A stretch of DNA of 59,683 nucleotides. Source: Roseomonas mucosa. Lineage in GTDB: Bacteria > Pseudomonadota > Alphaproteobacteria > Acetobacterales > Acetobacteraceae. The position numbers and the translations under genes were made by a program. The notes under the pieces were generated by a model. The model did not search any database. It saw only the letters and a program-made list of their open reading frames with translations, and was not told the origin of the DNA. The first letter of the stretch is position 1; every line of letters begins with the position of its first letter. Positions 8,742 to 17,612 of this stretch are shown here, piece by piece. The stretch lies in NCBI GenBank assembly GCA_945878375.1, contig CAMDWG010000020.1, forward strand, positions 1 to 59,683. Reading direction: 5' to 3'.

Positions 8742-9071
8742 CCACACATACGGATGACACGTCGGCTGCGATGAGATGACACGTATGGATTGAGGATCGC
8801 CCGGCCTTTGGAAAAGGTCTGGGCACCACCCGGTCGGTCGAGACGGGCCAACACCGCCACGCACCAGTCGCTGTAGAGCCTTGCAGCAGCAGCATCGCCT
8901 GCCGCGCCGATCCAATCGACGCTGAAGCACGGGGGGGCGGATCAGGCTGCCCGGTCCCCATCATCGATCCCCGCCCGAATACGCCGCTTCGCCGGACCTT
9001 CACAGCATCTGCATCGCACTGTCACCATCGCCGGGCATACCAGCGCCCCGTAGTGGTTGGGGGCGCATCGC
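8742..9071. other. Gap of about 330 bases, no gene recognised
   Basis: No reading frame here looks like a real protein. The sequence is GC-rich with a G7 run near 8932. Given the broken methyltransferase on its left it may be debris of the same element. A G-rich stretch (GGTTGGGGGC, about 9056-9065) serves as ribosome-binding site for the next gene. Confidence 0.4.
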
Positions 9072-10226
9072 GTGGCGGGGATCGTGATCGAAGGGGCGAC
9101 ACGGCACTTCGGCCGTGTGACAGCCCTCGACAATGTTTCCCTCCGCGTGGAAGCCGGTGAGTTCGTGGCCCTGGTCGGCCCCTCCGGATGCGGCAAGACC
9201 ACGCTGATGCGCATCATCGCCGGCATCGAGACGGCCGATGCCGGTCGCATCACGATCAACGATCGCGACGTGACGCAGCTACGCGCCGCGGACCGCGATG
9301 TGGCGATGGTGTTCCAATCCTATGCGCTCTACCCGCATTTGACGGCGCGGGAGAACATCGCCGTGCCGCTCGCTATGCGCCGGCTGTCCGGCTTGCAGCG
9401 CCTGCCGCTTCTCGGCCGGCTGCTGCCCGAGGCGCGGCGGCGCCAGTCGGCCATCGCGCAGGACGTTATCGCCGCGGCCGAGTCGCTCGGTCTCGGCACG
9501 CTGCTCGACCGTCGGCCCGGCCAGCTCTCGGGCGGCCAAAGGCAGCGCGTGGCGCTCGCCCGCGCCATCGTCCGCCGTCCCGCCGCCTTCCTGATGGATG
9601 AGCCGTTGTCGAATCTGGACGCCGCGCTGCGCGTGCAGACGCGGCGCGAGATCGTGGACATCCACCGCCGCGCCGGCGCGGCGACCGTCTACGTCACCCA
9701 TGATCAGTCCGAGGCGCTGACCATGGCGGACCGTGTGGCCGTGATGCAGTCCGGCCGGATCCTGCAAATCGCGACGCCCGAGGCGATCTACGCCGATCCC
9801 CAGGATATCCGCGTCGCGACCTTCATCGGCAGCCCGAGGATCAACACCTTGCCGGCGGAAGCGGGCATTGATCAGGTGGTGCGGATCGCCGGCATGCCCA
9901 CCACCCTGCGCGCCGCACCCGGCAACCTGACGGTCGCACTGCGGCCGGAGGATCTGCGGCCGGAGGATCTGCGGCCGGAGGCGGAAGGTTTGCCGGCGCG
10001 CGTCGAAGGGCTGGAGTTCCTCGGCGACAGCATGCTCCTCCATGCGCGGCACGAGCCGACCGGCACGGCGCTTGTCCTGCGTCTGCCGCCGGAAGCGGCG
10101 CGCCCGGCCCCGGGCGCGGTTCTGCACCTGGCTTTCGATCCGTCGCGGGCGCTGCTGTTCGGCTCCGATGGCCGGCGCGTCTCCTCCACCCCGGCCGACC
10201 AGCAGAGGGAGCGTGCGCTTGCCTGA
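9072..10226 (+). CDS. ABC importer ATPase, MalK/UgpC type (cassette 2)
   Basis: GTG at 9072, eight bases after a G-rich ribosome-binding site, starts VAGIVIEGATRHFGR. A TTG at 9057 is possible but worse placed. The 384-residue product has Walker A (GPSGCGKTT), [14 protein letters not shown], Walker B ([12 protein letters not shown]), the switch VTHDQSEAL and a C-terminal TOBE-like domain. It is longer than the cassette 1 ATPase because of a ~13-residue insertion before the signature (RLSGLQRLPLLGRLLPEA region) and a small in-frame repeat (RPEDLRPEDLRPE) in the regulatory domain. It heads the operon, with the permeases next. Substrate unknown. Confidence 0.92.
   Translation: MAGIVIEGATRHFGRVTALDNVSLRVEAGEFVALVGPSGCGKTTLMRIIAGIETADAGRITINDRDVTQLRAADRDVAMVFQSYALYPHLTARENIAVPLAMRRLSGLQRLPLLGRLLPEARRRQSAIAQDVIAAAESLGLGTLLDRRPGQLSGGQRQRVALARAIVRRPAAFLMDEPLSNLDAALRVQTRREIVDIHRRAGAATVYVTHDQSEALTMADRVAVMQSGRILQIATPEAIYADPQDIRVATFIGSPRINTLPAEAGIDQVVRIAGMPTTLRAAPGNLTVALRPEDLRPEDLRPEAEGLPARVEGLEFLGDSMLLHARHEPTGTALVLRLPPEAARPAPGAVLHLAFDPSRALLFGSDGRRVSSTPADQQRERALA
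9939..9980 (+). repeat. 15-bp tandem repeat within ATPase coding sequence
   Basis: The unit CTGCGGCCGGAGGAT occurs at 9939-9953 and 9954-9968, with 12 more matching bases at 9969-9980. It encodes LRPED, LRPED, LRPE in frame, in the regulatory domain of the ATPase. A unit of 15 bases (a multiple of three) can expand or shrink by slippage without breaking the gene. Confidence 0.9.
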
Positions 10227-11133
10227 CGCCCCCCTGGACGCGCGCCCTGCCCGTGCCCCCGTGGGGGAGGCGCTGGCCGGTCTGTTGCTGACCTTTCCCG
10301 CGGCGCTCGCATACCTGCTCATGCTGCTGCTGCCGACCGCGGCCACCATCCTGCTGGCCTTCACCGACTACGAGCTCGGCATGCCCGGCTTCGCCTGGAT
10401 CGGTCTCGGCAATTTCGAGGAGCTGCTCGAAGATCGCGGCTTCGCCATCGCGCTGCGCAACACGGTTGTCTATGTCGGGCTTGTCGCGCCGCTCTCGATC
10501 CTGCTTGGCCTCGGCGCCGCGCTGCTGATCGAGGCCGGGATACGCGGCCGCGGGCTGTTCCGCGCGGTGTTCTTTCTGCCCGTCGTCTCGCTGACTGTGG
10601 CGATGGCCGCCGCGTGGCAATATCTGCTGCACCCGACGATCGGCCCACTCAACGCCTTCCTGCGGACGCTGGGCATGACGGCGCCACCCTTCTGGCTGTC
10701 TTCGTCCGACTGGGTGCTGCTCAGCCTGTCGGCGATCGGGATCTGGGAGAATGTCGGCTACAACATGGTGCTGTTCCTGGCCGGCCTCACCGCCATACCG
10801 CGGGAGCTGCACCAGGCGGCCGAGGTCGATGGCGCGCGTGGCTGGCTTGCCCGCTTCCGCCTGGTCACCTGGCCGCTGCTCGGGCCCACCACGCTCTTCG
10901 TGCTCACCATCACCATGATCCGCAGTATCCGCGTGTTCGACACGGTGGCGGTGCTGACGCAGGGCGGACCGAACAAGGCCAGCGAGGTGCTGCTGCACAC
11001 CATGTACAAGGAAGGCTTCACCTTCCTGCGCCTGGGGTATTCGGCGGCGATCACGCTGGTCTTCCTCGCCATGGTTCTCGGCCTGGTCTGGTTGCAGACC
11101 AAGGCGCTCGACAAGCGGGTGCATTATGGTTGA
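10213..11133 (+). CDS. ABC importer permease, UgpA/MalF type (cassette 2)
   Basis: I chose GTG 10213, which overlaps the ATPase stop by 14 bases and follows AGAGGG; TTG 10219 is an alternative. The 306-residue product has about six membrane spans (first at LLLTFPAALAYLLMLLLP). The EAA-type loop reads QAAEVDGARGWLARFRLVTW and the family tail is LDKRVHYG. It pairs with the 11126-11968 permease, whose start codon overlaps its end by 8 bases. Overlaps throughout indicate one translationally coupled operon. Confidence 0.9.
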   Translation: MRLPDAPLDARPARAPVGEALAGLLLTFPAALAYLLMLLLPTAATILLAFTDYELGMPGFAWIGLGNFEELLEDRGFAIALRNTVVYVGLVAPLSILLGLGAALLIEAGIRGRGLFRAVFFLPVVSLTVAMAAAWQYLLHPTIGPLNAFLRTLGMTAPPFWLSSSDWVLLSLSAIGIWENVGYNMVLFLAGLTAIPRELHQAAEVDGARGWLARFRLVTWPLLGPTTLFVLTITMIRSIRVFDTVAVLTQGGPNKASEVLLHTMYKEGFTFLRLGYSAAITLVFLAMVLGLVWLQTKALDKRVHYG

Positions 11134-11968
11134 GGGCGTGAAGCGTTCGCTGCTGGCCGATGCGCCGCGGCTGCTGCTGCTGGGCGCGCTCGGCCTGCTG
11201 CTGCTGATGCCCTATATCTGGATGGTCTCGGCCAGCCTGAAGCCACTCGATGAGTTGTTCCGCGCCAGCCTGAACCTCTGGCCCGAGCGCTTCTACGCCA
11301 TCGAGAACTATAGCAAGGTCTTCAACCAGGTGCCGGTGTTCCAGTATCTCTGGAACGGCGTGGTCGTCTGCGCGGGCATCCTGTTCTTCCAACTGCTCTT
11401 CGCGGTGCCGGCCGCCTATGCGCTGGCGAAGCTGCGCTTTCCGGGACGCGACTTCGTCTTCGGCCTGGTCATGCTGGGCCTGCTGGTGCCGCCCCATGTG
11501 CCGGCCCTGCCGCTGTATGTCGCGTTCAGCCAGGCCGGGCTGCTCAACACCTATGCGGCGCTGATCCTGCCCTTCACCATCTCGGTCTTCGCGATCTTCC
11601 TGTTCCGGCAGTTCTTCAAGGCGCTGCCCGATGAGCTCGTGCACGCTGCAAGGCTGGACGGCATGGGCGAGATCGAGATCGTCTGGCGCGTCATCCTGCC
11701 CAATGCCTGGCCGGCGGCGACGGCCTTCGCGATCTTCTCGGTCGTGGCGCATTGGAACGACCTGTTCTGGCCGCTGATCGTCATCGAGGGCCAAGCCCGC
11801 GCCACGCCCGCGCTCGGCGTCCTGTATTTTCGCTCGGACGAGGCGGGCGATGATTTCGCGTCCCTCATGGCTGCTGCGGTCATCATGACGGCACCCCTGG
11901 TGCTGGCCTTCCTGTTTGCGCAGCGCCGCTTCGTCGAAGGCATCGCCACAACCGGCCTCAAGGGCTGA
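11126..11968 (+). CDS. ABC importer permease, UgpE/MalG type (cassette 2)
   Basis: 280 residues with about six spans, the first being LLLLGALGLLLLMPYIWMV. The EAA-type loop reads HAARLDGMGEIEIVWRVILP, and the end (GIATTGLKG) matches the cassette 1 counterpart. ATG 11126 lies inside the previous gene. Together with the upstream permease and ATPase it forms the membrane part of importer 2. Its order relative to the ATPase (ATPase, permease, permease, binding protein) is the reverse of cassette 1. Confidence 0.92.
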   Translation: MVEGVKRSLLADAPRLLLLGALGLLLLMPYIWMVSASLKPLDELFRASLNLWPERFYAIENYSKVFNQVPVFQYLWNGVVVCAGILFFQLLFAVPAAYALAKLRFPGRDFVFGLVMLGLLVPPHVPALPLYVAFSQAGLLNTYAALILPFTISVFAIFLFRQFFKALPDELVHAARLDGMGEIEIVWRVILPNAWPAATAFAIFSVVAHWNDLFWPLIVIEGQARATPALGVLYFRSDEAGDDFASLMAAAVIMTAPLVLAFLFAQRRFVEGIATTGLKG

Positions 11969-11985
11969 AGCGGGAGATAGTGCGC

Positions 11986-12132
11986 ATGGCACCCGCTCTC
12001 TCCGCGCAATCCGCCGTCGAGATGACGGTGCACGACGCGCAGCCGCACATCTTCCGCGAATCCGAGGAAGCCGTGGCGGCCCCCTTCTCGCGACGCGAGC
12101 CCGGCACCCGCCTGCTGCCGCCCACATCCTGA
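11986..12132 (+). pseudogene. Vestigial N-terminal fragment of a solute-binding protein
   Basis: ATG 11986 to TGA 12130 encodes 48 residues. Its core (AVEMTVHDAQPHIFRES, then SRREPG) matches the mature N-terminus of the intact downstream protein (AVEITVHYAQPNIFKES, then IRREPG) residue for residue in most places. At DNA level the two also align without gaps over this stretch. It is therefore the leftover of a second, diverged binding-protein gene that has lost its 3' ~90%. A purine-rich GCGGGAGATAG precedes it, so it may still be translated. Cassette 1 has two intact binding-protein genes at the equivalent position, which fits a shared duplicated ancestor. Confidence 0.8.
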
Positions 12133-12159
12133 TCCAGCAGAAGACCCAAGGAGAAAGCC

Positions 12160-13440
12160 ATGACCAACCTGACCCGCCGCACCGTCTTCGGTGCCACCGC
12201 CGGGCTTCTCGCCGCCCCTGCCGTGCGCGCGCAGGCCGCTGTCGAGATCACGGTGCATTACGCGCAGCCGAACATCTTCAAGGAGAGCTACGACGCCATC
12301 ACGGCGGAATTCATCCGCCGCGAGCCCGGCATCTCGGTGCGCTTCGTCACCACGCCGAACTATGAGGAAGGCAACCAGCTGATCCTGCGCCAGGCGGCGG
12401 CGAACCAGCTGGTCGATCTCTCCTACCAGGGCTTCAACCGGCTGCGCGTCTTCGCGGAACGCGGCATCGCGCAGGACCTGGCGCCGCTGCTGGCGCGCGA
12501 GGGCAACCCCGCCGCGCAGGGCTATACGCCGGGTATCCTCGCGCTCGGCCACTTCGGCGGCATGCAGTCGGGCCTCGCCTACGCCGCCTCCAACGCCATC
12601 TCCTACTACAATGCCGATCTGCTGCGCCGTGTCGGCGTGAACCCCGATCCGGAAGCCTTCCCCAAGACCTGGGACGAGGTGATCGCGCTCTCCGCCCGCA
12701 TCAAGGCGCTGGGCGATGGCACGGATGGCATGTGGTTCCAGTGGCCGGGCGACGACTGGATGTTCTCCGCCCTGCTGTTCAGCCATGGCGCGCGGATGCT
12801 GACCCCGGATGAGCGCGATGTCGGCTTCGCCGGCGCCGAGGGCCTCGCCAGCCTGCGCCTGCTGCGCCGCATGGTGACCGAGGGGGGCATGCCGCAGCTC
12901 AACGGGACCACCGCGCTGCAGGCCTTCGCGGCCAGCAAGCTCGGCATGCGCTTCGGCTCCACCGCCTTCCTGCGCAACATGATCACCTCGGTCGGCCGCA
13001 ATTTCGAGATGCGTACCGCGCTGCTGCCGGTGATCGACCCTGTGAACGGCCGCCTGCCCACGGGCGGTGCCGCCGGCATGCTGACCGCGCGCGACCCCGC
13101 GAAGCGCGAGGCGGCGTGGAAGTATCTGCGCTTCTCGACCTCCGCCGAGGGGACGACGCTGATGGTGAAGAACACCGGCTATGTGCCGACCAACCAGCTT
13201 GCCATCGACGATCCGCGCTTCCTGACCGAGTTCTACCGCGAGAACCCGCTGTTCCAGACCGCGACGCTGCAGGTGCCGCGCATGGTGCCGTGGTATGCCT
13301 TCCCCGGCGCCAACAGCGTGCGGGTGACGGAGGTGATGGTCAACAACATGGCGCGTGTGGTGGAAGGCAATGCCACGCCGGAACAGGCGCTGGGCGACAT
13401 GGCGAGCGAAGTGCGCCGCCTGCTGCCGCGCCGGGGCTGA
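12160..13440 (+). CDS. Extracellular solute-binding protein, family 1 (cassette 2)
   Basis: 426 residues starting at ATG 12160 after AAGGAG (12148-12153). The N-terminus MTNLTRRTVFGATAGLLAAP is a Tat-like signal, cleaved near VRAQA. The mature part starts AAVEITVHYAQPNIFKESYD and ends RLLPRRG, with the binding-protein hinge segments GLAYAASNAISYYNADLL and NTGYVPTNQL. It delivers solute to permeases 10213-11968. The metallophosphoesterase follows after 7 bases, which ties import to phosphoester cleavage more tightly than in cassette 1. Ligand unknown; a phosphodiester or polyol phosphate is a guess from context. Confidence 0.93.
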   Translation: MTNLTRRTVFGATAGLLAAPAVRAQAAVEITVHYAQPNIFKESYDAITAEFIRREPGISVRFVTTPNYEEGNQLILRQAAANQLVDLSYQGFNRLRVFAERGIAQDLAPLLAREGNPAAQGYTPGILALGHFGGMQSGLAYAASNAISYYNADLLRRVGVNPDPEAFPKTWDEVIALSARIKALGDGTDGMWFQWPGDDWMFSALLFSHGARMLTPDERDVGFAGAEGLASLRLLRRMVTEGGMPQLNGTTALQAFAASKLGMRFGSTAFLRNMITSVGRNFEMRTALLPVIDPVNGRLPTGGAAGMLTARDPAKREAAWKYLRFSTSAEGTTLMVKNTGYVPTNQLAIDDPRFLTEFYRENPLFQTATLQVPRMVPWYAFPGANSVRVTEVMVNNMARVVEGNATPEQALGDMASEVRRLLPRRG

Positions 13441-13447
13441 GGGGCCC

Positions 13448-14287
13448 GTGCCCACGATCCTGCAACTCTCCGACGCGCATCTCTCGCCGCGGAACACGCT
13501 GTTCCGCGGCAACCTCGCCGCGATCCGCGGCCTGGCGGATGCCTCGTCACCCGACCTCGTGGTGGCGACGGGAGATCTGTCGCTCGACGGCGCGGACCGG
13601 GAGGAGGATCTCCTCCTCGCCGCGGAGCTTCACCGCGCCTTCCCCGCCCCGCTGCTGGCGCTGCCCGGCAACCACGATGTGGGCAGTCATTCGCACACCA
13701 TGCCGCGCCAGCCCTTCGACACGGTGCGGCTGGGCCGCTTCGGCGCCCATCTCGGCGCCGGGCGCGGCCTGGTGGACCTGCCGGGCTGGCGCGTCATCGG
13801 CCTCAACTCCGAGGTGATGGGCACGGGGCACGCGGAGGAGGAGGCCCAGGCGGCCTTCATCGCGGAAGCCGCCGCCGGTGCCGGGACGCGCCGCATCGCG
13901 CTGTTCCTGCACAAGCCGGTCTTCGTGACGGAGCGGGACGACCCGACCTTCGACTACTGGTCGGTGCCGCCCCATGCGCGGGCCGCGCTGGCGCCGGTGC
14001 TGGACCACCCCGGGCTACGGCTGGTCGCCTCCGGCCATCTGCACCTCTATCGCATGGAGCAGCGGGGGCGCGTGGTCTTCGCCTGGGCGCCGCCGCTGTC
14101 CTTCATCGTCAATCCGGCGGAGCAGGCCGGCCTTCCCGGCGAGCGCCTGTGCGGCGCGCTGCTGCACCGGCTTCACGAGGACCATGTGGAGACGTCCCTG
14201 CTCTCCCCCGACGGCATCGAGACACCCTGCCTCGATGACGTCAGGCCGCAGACCTATCCGCGCCCGGAACCGATCGCCGCAGACTGA
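13448..14287 (+). CDS. Calcineurin-like metallophosphoesterase (cassette 2)
   Basis: GTG 13448 is preceded by GAGGGG at 13438-13443 and starts directly at the fold (VPTILQLSDAHLSPRN), giving 279 residues. Metal-site motifs in order: LSDAHLS, ATGDLSLDG, PGNHDVG, LFLHKP, ASGHLHLY. It is homologous to the cassette 1 enzyme over its length and, like it, lacks a signal peptide, so it should act on an imported compound. CpdA-type cyclic nucleotide and GpdQ-type glycerophosphodiester hydrolysis are the main known activities of such proteins. Last gene of the operon, followed by a strong hairpin. Confidence 0.88.
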   Translation: MPTILQLSDAHLSPRNTLFRGNLAAIRGLADASSPDLVVATGDLSLDGADREEDLLLAAELHRAFPAPLLALPGNHDVGSHSHTMPRQPFDTVRLGRFGAHLGAGRGLVDLPGWRVIGLNSEVMGTGHAEEEAQAAFIAEAAAGAGTRRIALFLHKPVFVTERDDPTFDYWSVPPHARAALAPVLDHPGLRLVASGHLHLYRMEQRGRVVFAWAPPLSFIVNPAEQAGLPGERLCGALLHRLHEDHVETSLLSPDGIETPCLDDVRPQTYPRPEPIAAD

Positions 14288-14302
14288 TCCGGGGGACGCG
14301 TG

Positions 14303-14335
14303 ATCCGACCGGACGCAAGCGTCCGGTCGGATTAT
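14303..14335 (+). terminator. Strong hairpin terminator after cassette 2
   Basis: A perfect 13-bp inverted repeat (ATCCGACCGGACG, loop CAAG, CGTCCGGTCGGAT) lies 15 bases after the stop of the metallophosphoesterase, followed by the short T-rich TATCT. It should end the plus-strand operon. Being symmetrical, it may also act on readthrough from the minus-strand ugp operon. Confidence 0.85.
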
Positions 14336-14576
14336 CTCCGCGAGACAAGCTAGACCGCCATGATCCTGAGGCCGGAGAGGCTGCACCGCTTGGCGGCGCC
14401 GCACGGCTGTGCCCCGTTCCAGCGCATCCCAAGCCCGCGAAGGCGGAGCGGCAAGGCTATCCCGATCCGCCTTTGCGGATCAGGCGTTCCATCGGCTCCA
14501 TGCCATGCTGGCCCCCCCCAGGGTTCGCGCCAGCATCGACGCCACTGTCGCGCCGTGGCGCGCACTTGCAGAGGTG
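14336..14576. other. Convergent intergenic region, no gene recognised
   Basis: About 240 bases between the cassette 2 terminator and the ugpC stop codon. It holds a 7-bp inverted repeat (GATCCGC, CTTT, GCGGATC at 14464-14481) that may help end ugp transcription, though no U-run follows on the minus strand. Small open frames here have no recognisable features. Confidence 0.4.
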
Positions 14577-15695
14577 TCAGGCCAGCTCGTGCAGGAGGGG
14601 TGCGGCTGGCGCAGGGGCCAGCCCACCCATGCCAAGCCGCAAGCCGCTCTCGGCGTCGAACAGGTGCAATGCCTCGGCCGGCAGACGCATGGACAGCCGC
14701 CCTTCCGACGCGACCTCGACCGAACCCGGCAGCGCCATCACGAACTCTGCCCCCTCGAAGGCACCATGCACGAGATGGCCGGCGCCGAGTTCCTCGACGA
14801 ACTCGACCGTCATCTCGAAGGCGCCGGGTGTCCCGGGGGGAGCGAGTTGCACCTCCTCTGGCCGGATGCCGAGGCGTAAGCCGCCGACGCGTTCCGCGCC
14901 GAGACCCGGCACGGCCAGGGTCAGGCCCGAGGGCAGGCGGACCATGCCGGGCCCCGCCTGCTCCGCGGTCAGGATGTTCATGGGCGGAGAGCCGATGAAG
15001 CCCGCGACGAAGAGGCTCGCGGGGCGGTGATAGACGTCTTTCGGCGTGCCCACCTGTTCGATCCGGCCCGCATTCATCACCACAAGCTGGTCGGCCAACG
15101 TCATGGCCTCCACCTGGTCATGCGTGACGAAGACCGAGGTCCCGCCCAGGCGCCGATGCAGGCGGCGGATTTCCAGGCGCATCTGCACGCGCAGCTTCGC
15201 GTCGAGGTTCGACAGCGGCTCGTCGAAGAGGAACACCTGCGGTTCCTTGATCATTGCCCGCGCCATGGCGACGCGCTGGCGCTGCCCGCCCGAAAGCTGC
15301 GCGGGGCGGCGGTCGAGGAAGTCCTCGAGCCCCACGATGCGCGCCACGGCCTGAATACGGGACAGACGCTCCGCCTTCGGCCGTCCTTCTACCTTGAGGG
15401 AGTAGCCGATGTTCTCGGCCACCGTCATATGCGGATAGAGCGCGTAGTTCTGGAACACCATGGCGCAACCGCGATGACGGGGCTCGACCTGGTTGACCAC
15501 GCGGCCGGCGATCGCGATCTCGCCCGCATCGATCGCCTCGAGCCCCGCGATCATGCGCAGCAGGGTTGATTTGCCGCAGCCAGATGGGCCGAGGATGACC
15601 ACGAAGGCGCCATGGGGAATGTCGAGGTCGATGCCGTGCACCACCTTCGTCCGGCCATAGGCCTTCGCGACGCGACGGATGGAAATGTCGGCCAT
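14577..15695 (-). CDS. ugpC: sn-Glycerol-3-phosphate-type ABC importer ATPase
   Basis: 372 residues. Walker [10 protein letters not shown] near residue 38, signature [14 protein letters not shown], Walker [14 protein letters not shown], switch VTHDQVEAM. Then come a conserved GFIGSPPMN linker and a C-terminal TOBE-like domain with the LGIRPEEV motif. Final gene of a minus-strand operon whose order B-A-E-C equals the classic ugpBAEC set of glycerol-3-phosphate and glycerophosphodiester uptake, without ugpQ. The 7-base gap to ugpE supports co-transcription. ATPase sequence alone does not separate UgpC from MalK; the name rests on the permeases and binding protein. Confidence 0.85.
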   Translation of the reverse strand: MADISIRRVAKAYGRTKVVHGIDLDIPHGAFVVILGPSGCGKSTLLRMIAGLEAIDAGEIAIAGRVVNQVEPRHRGCAMVFQNYALYPHMTVAENIGYSLKVEGRPKAERLSRIQAVARIVGLEDFLDRRPAQLSGGQRQRVAMARAMIKEPQVFLFDEPLSNLDAKLRVQMRLEIRRLHRRLGGTSVFVTHDQVEAMTLADQLVVMNAGRIEQVGTPKDVYHRPASLFVAGFIGSPPMNILTAEQAGPGMVRLPSGLTLAVPGLGAERVGGLRLGIRPEEVQLAPPGTPGAFEMTVEFVEELGAGHLVHGAFEGAEFVMALPGSVEVASEGRLSMRLPAEALHLFDAESGLRLGMGGLAPAPAAPLLHELA

Positions 15696-15702
15696 GGGCG
15701 TC

Positions 15703-16626
15703 TCACTTATCCTGGCTGATCAGGCCGCGCACGAACCAGCGCTGCATGAAGACGACGACGAGAAGCGGCGGTAGCATCACCATCAGCGTGCCGGCCATCG
15801 CGATGTGCCACCGCGGCGGCTCCCCGAAGAGCGGGCCGGGCACGATGCGCTGCAACTGCATCACCGCCGTGCCGTAGGACGGATCGGTCACGACCAGCAG
15901 TGGCCAGAGATACTGGTTCCAGGAATAGACGAACATGATCGTGGCGAGCGCGGCCATGTTCGCCTTGGACAGCGGCAGCAGGATATCCCAGAAGAAGCGC
16001 AGCGGGCCCGTGCCATCCATCTTCGCGGCCTCCAACAGCTCCTCAGGAACGGTCAGGAAGAACTGGCGGTAGAGGAAGGTGCCGGTCGCGGTCGCGATCA
16101 GCGGCAGGATCAGGCCGGCGTAGGAATTCAGAAGCTGGGCTTCCGGCAGCACGATGCGCACGCCGAACAGCAGATCCGTCAGCGCGCTCAGGCCGAGTGC
16201 GTTGATGATTTCCTGGAAGGGCCGCAGCGCGTTGGCGGCCACCGCGTAGGTCGGCACGATCCGCACTTCCAGTGGCAGCATCAGCGTGATGAAGATCAGC
16301 CAGAAAAACACCATGCGCAGCCGGTAGCGGAAATAGACGATGGAGTAGGCCGACAGCGCCGCAAGCACGATCTTCCCGGTCGTGACGCCGACGGCCATGA
16401 TCAGGCTGTTCAGCATCTTCGGCCCGAACTGCGACTGGTTCCAGGTCGCGATGTAGTTTTCCACCATGTGCGCGCCGGGCCAGAGCGGCATGGGCACGGT
16501 ATTCACCGTGCGGAAATCATGCGTCGACGCGACGAAGACGATCCAAAGCGGCAGCAGCAGCAGCAGCAGGCCCATCACCAGGATGGCATGCGTCAGCAGG
16601 TTCAGGAGTGGGGTGCGTTCGACCAT
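15703..16626 (-). CDS. ugpE: Glycerol-3-phosphate-type ABC importer permease
   Basis: 307 residues, with a first span at [20 protein letters not shown]. The EAA-type loop reads [20 protein letters not shown] and the end is [12 protein letters not shown]. The motifs SLIMA near residue 75, [10 protein letters not shown] near 140 and the [13 protein letters not shown] segment are typical of UgpE. It forms the channel with UgpA (16639-17526), 12 bases upstream. Relatives import sn-glycerol-3-phosphate or glycerophosphocholine. The third importer of this general type in 18 kb, but the most Ugp-like. Confidence 0.88.
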   Translation of the reverse strand: MVERTPLLNLLTHAILVMGLLLLLLPLWIVFVASTHDFRTVNTVPMPLWPGAHMVENYIATWNQSQFGPKMLNSLIMAVGVTTGKIVLAALSAYSIVYFRYRLRMVFFWLIFITLMLPLEVRIVPTYAVAANALRPFQEIINALGLSALTDLLFGVRIVLPEAQLLNSYAGLILPLIATATGTFLYRQFFLTVPEELLEAAKMDGTGPLRFFWDILLPLSKANMAALATIMFVYSWNQYLWPLLVVTDPSYGTAVMQLQRIVPGPLFGEPPRWHIAMAGTLMVMLPPLLVVVFMQRWFVRGLISQDK

Positions 16627-16638
16627 GTTCGCCCTGCC

Positions 16639-17526
16639 TCAGGTATAGTGAACGCGGCGTTCGACGTATTTGAATTGGAAGAAGGTCAGCAGCACCACCA
16701 GCCCCATCAGGACAATCGATTGGGCGGCGGCCAGCGAGTAGTCCTTCCCCTTGAAACCATCGGAATAGATCTTGAACACCATCAGGTCCGTCGCCCGCGC
16801 CGGGCCACCGCCGGTGGTGATGTCCACGATGCCGAAGGAGTTTACGAAGCTGTCCGTCACGTTGATGACGATGAGGAAGAACACCGTGGGCGCGATCAGC
16901 GGCAATTGGATGTCCCGCATCCGCCGCAGCACGCCGGAGCCATCCATGGCTCCCGCCTCGACAAGGCTGCGCGGGATGGATTGCAGGCCGGCCAGGAAGA
17001 AGATGAAATTATAGGCCACCATGCTCCATGCATTGGCCACTGTGATCAGGATCATCGCATCGACGCCATCCAGCGCGGGATTCCACAGGCCGGGAAACCA
17101 CTGGTTGATGGCGGAGACGAAGCCCGCATCGGGGGCGAAGATGAAGCGGAAGGCCAGGCCGACGGCCGGCGCCGCCACCGCATAGGGCCAGAAAAACATG
17201 AAGCGGAAGCCGCGATAGCCGGGCAATTCGCGATCCACGAATAGCGCCAGCAGCAGACCTATGCCCATGGCGATGGCGGTGCTGGACAGGGCGAATATCA
17301 CGGACCGGCGTACCGAGTTCCAATAGAGCGGGTCTTCCATCACGGTCTGGAAATTCTGCCAGCCGACCCACTGCATGTCGCCGCCGAAGGGCGGTTCGAG
17401 GGTGAAGGCCCAGAACAACGCCTCCCCGGCCGGCCAGTAGAAGAAGACGAACACCAGCAGCATCTGCGGCAGGATCAGCAGCAAAGCGAGCCAGTGGCGG
17501 TCGAAGGTTACGCGCTTGCCGCTCAT
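16639..17526 (-). CDS. ugpA: Glycerol-3-phosphate-type ABC importer permease
   Basis: 295 residues with about six spans (first LALLLILPQMLLVFVFFYWP). Conserved UgpA-like segments include FFWPYAVAAPAVGLAFRFIF, the EAA-type loop EAGAMDGSGVLRRMRDIQLP and GIVDITTGGGPARATDLMVF; the tail is YVERRVHYT. It sits between ugpE and ugpB. An 86-base gap with a stable hairpin separates it from ugpB, which usually means more binding protein than permease is made. Confidence 0.9.
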   Translation of the reverse strand: MSGKRVTFDRHWLALLLILPQMLLVFVFFYWPAGEALFWAFTLEPPFGGDMQWVGWQNFQTVMEDPLYWNSVRRSVIFALSSTAIAMGIGLLLALFVDRELPGYRGFRFMFFWPYAVAAPAVGLAFRFIFAPDAGFVSAINQWFPGLWNPALDGVDAMILITVANAWSMVAYNFIFFLAGLQSIPRSLVEAGAMDGSGVLRRMRDIQLPLIAPTVFFLIVINVTDSFVNSFGIVDITTGGGPARATDLMVFKIYSDGFKGKDYSLAAAQSIVLMGLVVLLTFFQFKYVERRVHYT

Positions 17527-17552
17527 CCGGGCTTCCTATGACTGAGGCATCG

Positions 17553-17578
17553 CCCCGGCCGCGCGAGGGCGGCCGGGG
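17553..17578 (-). terminator. Intercistronic hairpin between ugpB and ugpA
   Basis: CCCCGGCCG at 17553-17561 pairs perfectly with CGGCCGGGG at 17570-17578 around an 8-base loop. It lies in the 86-base gap after ugpB in the minus-strand operon. No U-run follows, so it is more likely an RNA-stabilising or attenuating hairpin that raises the ratio of binding protein to membrane components than a full terminator. Confidence 0.6.
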
Positions 17579-17612
17579 CTTCCAGGCTGGCGCCAGAGGA
17601 GGCGCCAAGACT

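Noticed and set aside
8499-9003. Minus-strand open frames in the 8742-9071 gap as a gene
   Set aside because: They partly oppose the methyltransferase remnant and show no domain, start site or neighbour logic.
11551-13512. 653-codon minus-strand open frame opposite cassette 2
   Set aside because: It spans a permease, an intergenic gap and a binding protein on the other strand, and has no recognisable motif.
15805-17244. Long plus-strand open frame (479 codons) opposite ugpE/ugpA
   Set aside because: Rich in histidine, glutamine and aspartate, as expected from the reverse complement of membrane-protein codons; no start context.
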